Assembly (NCBI RefSeq): GCF_028009165.1
Contig: NW_026611618.1
Location: 372,001 to 436,000, forward strand
DNA length: 64,000 nucleotides
From: Akanthomyces muscarius
Taxonomy: Eukaryota > Ascomycota > Sordariomycetes > Hypocreales > Cordycipitaceae
Direction: 5' to 3'
The notes beneath the pieces were generated by a model. It was not told the DNA's origin. It was given only the letters and a program-made list of their open reading frames with translations, and ran no database searches. Below are positions 57,948-64,000 of the stretch, piece by piece (the stretch's first letter is position 1; every line of letters starts with the position of its first letter). Both the position numbers and the translations under genes were made by a program.

Positions 57948-58961
57948 TTATTTCTTTTGAGACGCATCATAGCTCGGTCGGCGGACATAGGAGATGAGCT
58001 TCGGCTCAATTGGCTTCCAGTTCAATATCCTCCTTCCCTCCGGAAGAGCTCGCCTGACAAAGTTGACATTGACGAGCTGGAATGCAAAGTTTGCCGCCCA
58101 GTACAGAAAGACGGAAGCAGGCAAGTACGTAAAGCAAAGCGGCATCAGCGGCACGAAAATGGTCAATCGTAGCAGACCCCTCAAAAGCCGCTGGCTGGCA
58201 ATATCGACGGACGGCCGTTCCATGATTGTGTCTCCCCACTGCTTGATGCCCATCCGGCTGAACAGGTTGGCAGCCAGCAGTCCCGAGCAGAGGAATGGCA
58301 GGCCCATATACGGATCCGTGGCGATGAGATCTGTAAACCACAGGCAGCCGCCAGTCTGCAGGGACGAATCCAAGGCCGTCGCAGACGCCTTGGCGACGAC
58401 CTCGCCGCCGGCGCCCGACCCTACTGCTGCTGCCGCGTCGAACATGGAGACGCCAGACAGCCGGCGCAGCGCTTCAGACACGACAACAAACGGCAGCATC
58501 GAAGACAGCGGGATGAACTGCTTCCACAAGGGCACGCCCCAGGTCTTGTATAGCCGCTTCCGCGACTTTTCCGTCTCCTTTGCGACGTGCATCTTCTTGC
58601 GCTCTAGCGGGCCGGGGAACGGCCTTCCGGCGTGGCGGACCGACCACGCGACGACGAGGGGCTTGATGGCGCTGCGCTTCCGGTCGAGCGACTGCATGTA
58701 CAGCTGCATCGGCAGGCGCACGCTGAGGTTGATGCCGAGCGCCACAAGCGGGATCGTTAGATACCAGGGCACGCCGGCATTGTGAATGGAGGTAAAGACG
58801 TGCGCGGTCGAGTCGACGAGCGGCGTCAGTGCCTCATTGATGAATGTGCGGCGCTGCTGCTGCCGACATGACGATGGTGGTGAGATGGCGAGACGAACGC
58901 GGCGGGTGCTGTTGAGGCTAGGCGTCAAAATGCCGCTAATTGGGCGTCGGATATGTGACAT
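57948..58961 (-). CDS. cox18: Cox18, Oxa1/YidC-family insertase of the mitochondrial inner membrane
   Basis: A single minus-strand exon gives 337 residues. A Ser/Arg-rich presequence (about 1-40) precedes the Oxa1/YidC core: IHNAGVPWYLTIPLVALGINLSVRLPMQLY, LWKQFIPLSSMLPFVVVSEALRR, GGCLWFTDLIATDPYMGLPFL and the last helix pair with LMPLCFTYLPASVFLYWAANFAFQLVN. Cox18 exports the C-terminal tail of Cox2 during cytochrome oxidase assembly. It lacks the long matrix coiled-coil tail of Oxa1, and the length fits Cox18. It is convergent with the syntaxin gene, with only 148 bp between stop codons. Confidence 0.88.
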   Translation of the reverse strand: MSHIRRPISGILTPSLNSTRRVRLAISPPSSCRQQQRRTFINEALTPLVDSTAHVFTSIHNAGVPWYLTIPLVALGINLSVRLPMQLYMQSLDRKRSAIKPLVVAWSVRHAGRPFPGPLERKKMHVAKETEKSRKRLYKTWGVPLWKQFIPLSSMLPFVVVSEALRRLSGVSMFDAAAAVGSGAGGEVVAKASATALDSSLQTGGCLWFTDLIATDPYMGLPFLCSGLLAANLFSRMGIKQWGDTIMERPSVDIASQRLLRGLLRLTIFVPLMPLCFTYLPASVFLYWAANFAFQLVNVNFVRRALPEGRRILNWKPIEPKLISYVRRPSYDASQKK

Positions 58962-59595
58962 GGTGAGCCATTCCCTTGCCCCCGACGTGAAAAGGCTTGG
59001 CGTCGCTCGCGGGGGAGTGAGTCTGGTGATGGTCGCAAGCTCACCTGATGAGAGCTGAATGTAGAAATGTTAACCAGGTTGGTTTGCGCAGGCGGTTAGA
59101 ATTACGGCGGGCCACGAGCTGGCGCCACAGGAGCAGGCGGCTCCAGCCACATGCGCCTGTAGCAGTGCTGGCGGGTCAAATCAGCGATGGACCTGGGGCG
59201 TCGTGCAGCGCTCGAGGGCCTGGAGCCGTCTGGGAAAGATCGCCTGCACCTGCTGTAAGATCCCCCCTGTGGCGCTGCCAGGCTGCCATTCGCTGTGGGG
59301 CTCGAGACCCTTTTTAACACCTGACGATGACCACCATGGCCAAGTTTCGAGCTCATCTGGACAGCTTTCTCAGCATGTACGCTGCTGTTTCATTTTCTGT
59401 TTGCCAGGCATTGGTTTTCTGAGGAATTGCTGCTATTCGTTTTGTCATTTTTTTTTTCTCTTTCGCCCGTCGCTACACCTAGCGCGCATCTATTATTACC
59501 TCGCATTCAACTCGACGCCTGTTCACCCCCTTCAACTGTACGCCCCGCCACGTTGGCCGTCCCGTATGCGAAACTCGTAACCGCACGAACACAAC
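58962..59595. other. Divergent promoter region of cox18 and alg11
   Basis: About 630 bases between two start codons. A pyrimidine-rich block (59400-59530) precedes alg11. No further gene could be supported. Confidence 0.55.
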
Positions 59596-61435
59596 ATGTC
59601 TTCTTCCGAACCAGGAGGTCGCCGCTCGGCCTCGCCGTGGAATGTCGTGATTGCGACTGTTTTTCTCAGCATGGTGCCGTGGATGCTGTTCCTGGGTGTG
59701 CCATTCGCCTGGCGCCTGTTTGGTCGCTTCGTTGGCTTCTTGTTCCGCAAGAAGACCGAGGGTCGACGGTCGGTGCTCGTGTCCGCCATGGACGAGGAGA
59801 ATGAGAAATCTGCGCAGGAGCATGCGAAAAGAAAAAGTAGCTCTAGCGACGAGTGGGAGAAGGTGTCGGGCGGCGCCGAAGACACCGTCGCGGACAAGCT
59901 CAAGGACAAGACCAAGAACTGGGACGGTATCATTGGCTTCTTTCACCCCTTCTGGTAGGTGTCGCCAGCATTTCCTATTCGATTGAAACGCAACTAATAA
60001 TATGCAGCAATGCTGGAGGTGGTGGTGAGCGAGTCCTCTGGGCAGCTATTCGTGCGACCCAGCTCCGTTGGCCCAAGGCCAAGTGCGTCGTTTACACTGG
60101 CGACCATGAGGTGACCAAGGCCGACATTATCGCTCGAGTCAAGGTGCGACACCGCGAAAAGCCCTTGGAATTTTACACCACTAACACATGCTTTTAGAGC
60201 CGATTCAACATTGACCTGCACCCTCCCACCGTCCAATTCCTCTATCTCACCAAGCGACACTGGGTCCTCTCCGCCACCTGGCCGCACTTTACCCTCGCCG
60301 GCCAGTCCCTTGGCTCGCTTATCCTCGGCCTCGACGCCTTCTCGCTGCTCGTCCCGGACATCTTCATCGACACCATGGGCTTCGCCTTTGTTCTCGGTCT
60401 GTGCAAGTTCCTCTTCCCCGCGGTGCCCACCGCCGCCTACGTCCACTACCCGACCATCTCGACCGACATGCTCGAGTCGCTCGATCCGGACTCGCCGCTC
60501 GGCTCGCGCGGCGTCAACGGCGGCCAGGGTAGCGGCTTCCGCGGCCTCGTCAAGAAAATCTACTGGCACATTTTCGCCCTCGTCTACTGCTGGTTCGGCG
60601 CCTCGGTCGACATTGTCATGACCAACTCTACCTGGACCCAGACGCATGTCCAGTCCCTCTGGGGCCCCTACCGCAAAGAAAAGGACGCCAAGAACCCAAC
60701 CACGGCTGTGTTTCCACCAGTAGCCGTCGAGGAGCTCGAGGAAGCGGTCGACATCTCGGAAGACAGCGAGGAGAATGTCCGACAAAACATTATCCTGTAC
60801 ATTGCGCAGTTTCGCCCCGAAAAGGACCATCGGCTCATCGTGCAGTCGTTTTCCGAGTTTCTCAAGCTCCGCGGCAAGCCCTCGGAGACGTCGACGCTCG
60901 TGCTCGTGGGTAGTGTCCGCGACGACCAGGACGCCAAGCGCGTGTACGAGCTGCGCCTCATGTGCAACGAGCTCGGCATCAAGGACCGCGTCGAGTTCCA
61001 CCTCGACGCCTCGTGGCCCGAGATCCTGCAGTGGCTGTGCAAGGCGTCCATTGGCGTCAACGGCATGTGGAACGAGCACTTTGGCATCGGCGTCGTCGAG
61101 TACCAGGCCGCGGGTCTCATTTCCGTCGTCCACGACAGCGGCGGCCCGAAGCTGGACATCGTCGTCCCCATTGATGGACTGGCGACTGGTAAGCTGACCC
61201 TCGTCCGCCCTTTAACCCAAACCTGAAAAGTGATGCTAACGTGCTTCATTGCTCTGTAGGCTTCCATGCGTCCACGTCGAGAGACTTTGCCGAGAGCTAC
61301 CACCGCATCTTTACCATTCCCAACAAGGTGCCGACCCGGCTGCGCGCACGCAAGTCGGCCAGGCGCTTCACAGAGGCCGAGTTTGCCAAGAAGTGGATAG
61401 ACCAGACGGAGAAGCTCGTCGCCATGGCGAAGTAG
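59596..61435 (+). CDS. alg11: Alg11, GDP-mannose:glycolipid alpha-1,2-mannosyltransferase
   Basis: Four exons (59596-59954, 60008-60143, 60198-61188, 61260-61435) give 553 residues. An N-terminal membrane helix (about 15-40, [21 protein letters not shown]) precedes the glycosyltransferase fold. Key motifs are [47 protein letters not shown] and the family-4 signature [20 protein letters not shown] with SGGPKLDIV. Alg11 adds the fourth and fifth mannoses to the dolichol-linked oligosaccharide on the cytosolic face of the ER. All three introns are GT-AG (54-71 bp). The length and motifs match the family and nothing is missing. Confidence 0.95.
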
Positions 61436-61630
61436 ATCATTTTGCAGGCATTCGACGGATTGGGCATACATCATGGCCATGTGCTATAGATTTCGCGATA
61501 CCCCTATTTTTTAATTGCATTTCTCAAGAAGACCCAGAATTCTATTTGCTGTCTGTTTCTATATACTCAATTGTGCTCATCTACTGAAAGGCGTCCGTAT
61601 GTCCAACCGTGAACCCATAAGCTGCTCCTA

Positions 61631-63900
61631 TTAAACACTGTATCCGGCGCTGTTTTCCTGTCGCGGCTCGCCCACCGCCTCAAACGACCCGTCGTCCCTC
61701 CTCTTGATGGCCTGCACCGCGCTGAGCATCGGCCTCGCCACCTTGACCTCGTGGCCCTTGGCCTGCATCGCGGCCGTCGTGCCCTCGAGATCCGGGAAGA
61801 AGGACTCGAGCGTCAGCGTGTTGGGCACGAGCTGGTCGTGCAGGCGGCCGAGGCGCAGGGCCTCCCCCATGGTCACGCCGTGCTCGACCGCGTGCCAGAG
61901 GCACTGCGCCGTGGCCGAGGTGATGCGCGACCCGCCGGCGGCGCCGACGACGGCGTACACGGTGCCGTTGGGGTAGGTGGCGATGAGGGGCGTCATGGAC
62001 GACAGCGGGCGCTTGCGCGGGCGGATGTAGTTGGCGCGGGACGGGGCGAAGCCGAACTCGTTGCTGATGCCGGGGATGGAAAAGTCATTCATCTCGTCGT
62101 TGCTGTGGCAAGGGTTAGCGGCTGCCGTCTTTGGCTGGAGTGGTGGTACTGAGAGAGACGAACAGGATGATGCCCGAGTTGGGCTCCATGATTTGCGCGC
62201 CGAAGTTAATGTTGATGGTCGTCGTCAGCGACACGGCCATGCCCGTGCTATCCAGCGTCACGATGTGCGACGTGCCATGGCTCTCGGGCAGCGCAGCCAC
62301 GTCCTCCTCGCTCGGAAAGTACTCTCTCGGGTGTTTTGTCTTGTCGTCGCTGATTCCCTCGTGGATGCGGTCAATCGTCTCCTCCGAGAGGAGATCGCTC
62401 TCGTACTGCAGAATGTCCCGCTCCTCGACAAACGCCGGGTCGCCGAGGTTGGCGCGGTAGGCAAAGGCGAAGCGCTGCGCCTCGGCGAGGCGATGCACCG
62501 TGAGGTTGCGGTCGTCGTGCCAGGCGGACGCGGGATAGCGCTCGAGGACCTTGAGGATCTGCAGGGCGACGGCGCCGCTGGCGGGCGAGGACATGCCGTG
62601 CACGTCGAGGCCGCGGTAGCGGACCGACTTGACGGGGCGGTCGGTGACGGTGTAGGTCTCGAGGTCCTCGACGGTGAGGGTGCCGTTGCGGGACTGGACA
62701 AAGCTGGCGAGGTTTTCGGCTAGGAACACGTTAGTACAGCATCTTTGAGAGGACACGATATGCCGTACCGATCTCGCCGTGGTAAAAGGCATCGGAGCCT
62801 TCATTGGCGATTCTCTCGAGTGTGCTGCAATAGTCAGAAAGAGGTTTCGCAGAGTATAGAATACGGCAACAAACTTGGCAAGATTCTTGCGGGTCATGAC
62901 CTCGCCTAATTTCAGAAGCTCTCCTGTGATGAAGTCAGTCAGTCTGTGGCGATGTGGCTCTCAGTCTCGACATGCCTTTGGGGGCAAACTCGGCTGCAAA
63001 GATGGGATCGTCCAGCAGGTACGTTTTCCCATCCTTGATTGTCGCATTCATCTTGACCACCATGTCCTCCGAAACTAAACACGACATCCTGTTAGCAAAC
63101 TCATCGTAGACTATTATTCCCGTAGGCTGTGGCAGCCTACCTCGGAAGCCGTGCCGCGCCACGCGGATGGCGCCCTGCATAATATCGCGCCACTCGAGAA
63201 CCTGTGCCACACCACTGTCAGTCATGCGACTCTTCTCCCCCAAAGGTCATTCGCTCCAAGCAAACGACGCATCGTCCGAAAAAAAAAACTTACGCCGTAT
63301 TTCTGGTGAATGTACTCCAGGCCGAGAACCTCGCCCGGCACGCCGACGGCCAGACCGCCCGCGATGCTGAGCTGCTCATCATCGCCGTACATGTCCTCAA
63401 AGGCCGCCGCCGGGGCCGTCTCGCGGAAGTCTACCGCTTCGTAATTACCCTCGGTGTCGCGGACGAGCGCGAAGCCGCCGCCGCCAATGCCCGAGTGGTA
63501 CATGCCAATGACGCCAACGCAAAACGTGGTGCCGACCATGGCATCCACGGCGTTGCCCTAGAACCTGGTCAGTAAAGTACCAAAGACGGACCGAGAAAGA
63601 AAGGAAGTGAAACATACGCCGGCGGCAATGATGTCCCGTCCAATGGCGCTACATTCGCTGGCTTCGCTGGCGACGGCGCCGCGCGTGCCGTAGCTGTCGT
63701 CGGGCGAGAAGATGACCTCCGGTACCGCATAGGCGTTGGCGACGGCGGCGGCGCTTCCGAGGCTGAGCGCGAGCAGCCTCGCGACGTGCCCTTGTGTCTC
63801 TGGAGCAGAAATCAATCGCATTAGCATCGGTCCATCCGTGCGCTTTCGCGGCGCAGCTGCACCGAGGGCCAGGGTGGGTTTGGGCGCGCAACTCACTCAT
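61631..63900 (-). CDS. Secreted gamma-glutamyltransferase (GGT)
   Basis: Nine minus-strand exons (63900-63897, 63799-63618, 63557-63294, 63201-63141, 63074-62976, 62923-62875, 62824-62769, 62719-62164, 62102-61631) give 580 residues. The first coding exon is only ATGA; it splices to a signal peptide (residues 1-26, ending VANAYA). Conserved GGT motifs are GNAVDAMVGT, SGIGGGGFALV, DFRETAP, GVPGEVLG, GMSSPASGAVAL, the self-processing HGTSHI (nucleophile Thr about 388) and GAAGGSRI. GGT cleaves glutathione and transfers the gamma-glutamyl group. Intron 62975-62924 appears to be GC-AG (AG|GCATGT...CACAG), the only choice that keeps frame. Confidence 0.92.
62924..62975 (-). other. GC-AG intron in the GGT gene
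   Basis: Minus strand: exon ends AAAG, intron begins GCATGT and ends TCACAG, 52 bp, with a CTGACTGAC branch-point region. Using the nearby GT instead shifts the frame away from the conserved GELLKLGEVM segment. Confidence 0.75.
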
Positions 63901-64000
63901 CGTTGAATGCTGTCGCGACCGCGGGCGGGTGCCACGTTGATCTCGTCACTGTAGGAGCGGTGTCGGCGCGACGGGTCGTTTGTTCCAGCACGAAATGAGA
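63901..64000. other. Upstream region of the GGT gene
   Basis: The last 100 bases precede the GGT start codon on the minus strand; no further feature was seen. Confidence 0.5.

Noticed and set aside
59994..61133. 379-codon open frame antisense to alg11
   Set aside because: It is a shadow of alg11, which has all family motifs on the plus strand.

Overview
The window is nuclear DNA of a filamentous ascomycete, most likely a Sordariomycete and possibly Hypocreales (inferred from family make-up, not searched). Genes are widely spaced and cut by short GT-AG introns (about 50-250 bp) with CTAAC-like branch points. Housekeeping genes are clearly fungal (Ypt1, Lsm1, Mcl1/Ctf4, Ndc1, Pep12-type syntaxin, Cox18, Alg11, Dlt1, gamma-glutamyltransferase). 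No tRNA, rRNA or CRISPR array was recognised.

Layout. 1-12.8 kb: a Nudix hydrolase, Lsm1, a probable mitochondrial protein, the Rab GTPase Ypt1 and a large disordered protein of the type often annotated as gastric mucin-like. 12.8-17.75 kb: a 5-kb stretch with no convincing gene. 17.75-22.75 kb: a WD40 protein and the replisome adaptor Mcl1/Ctf4. 22.75-27.4 kb: a second gene-poor stretch, rich in GGTACCTA-type repeats, leading into an HSF-domain transcription factor of Sfl1/Mga1 type (27.4-29.3 kb). A small basic, probably nucleolar protein follows at 30.2-30.9 kb.

32-53 kb is an accessory island that looks like a fungal NLR/allorecognition-type cluster. It holds a single-pass membrane protein; a DUF7580-like protein divergent from a C2H2/ankyrin protein; two short proteins that resemble the N-terminal domain of the C2H2 protein; and two large STAND receptors, alpha/beta-hydrolase-NACHT-ankyrin and PNP_UDP-NACHT-ankyrin. 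The conserved gene DLT1 sits inside the island. The first receptor has an in-frame TAG near its N-terminus. The second has near-identical 99-105 bp ankyrin repeats. The island ends in an AT-rich, apparently decayed stretch with a 16-G run and broken reading frames (52.1-54.3 kb).

54.4-64 kb returns to compact housekeeping genes: Ndc1, Pep12-type syntaxin, Cox18, Alg11 and a nine-exon secreted gamma-glutamyltransferase.

Gene models were built by hand from reading frame, splice consensus and family knowledge. Exon limits are given in each entry. Introns with weak or unusual signals are marked.
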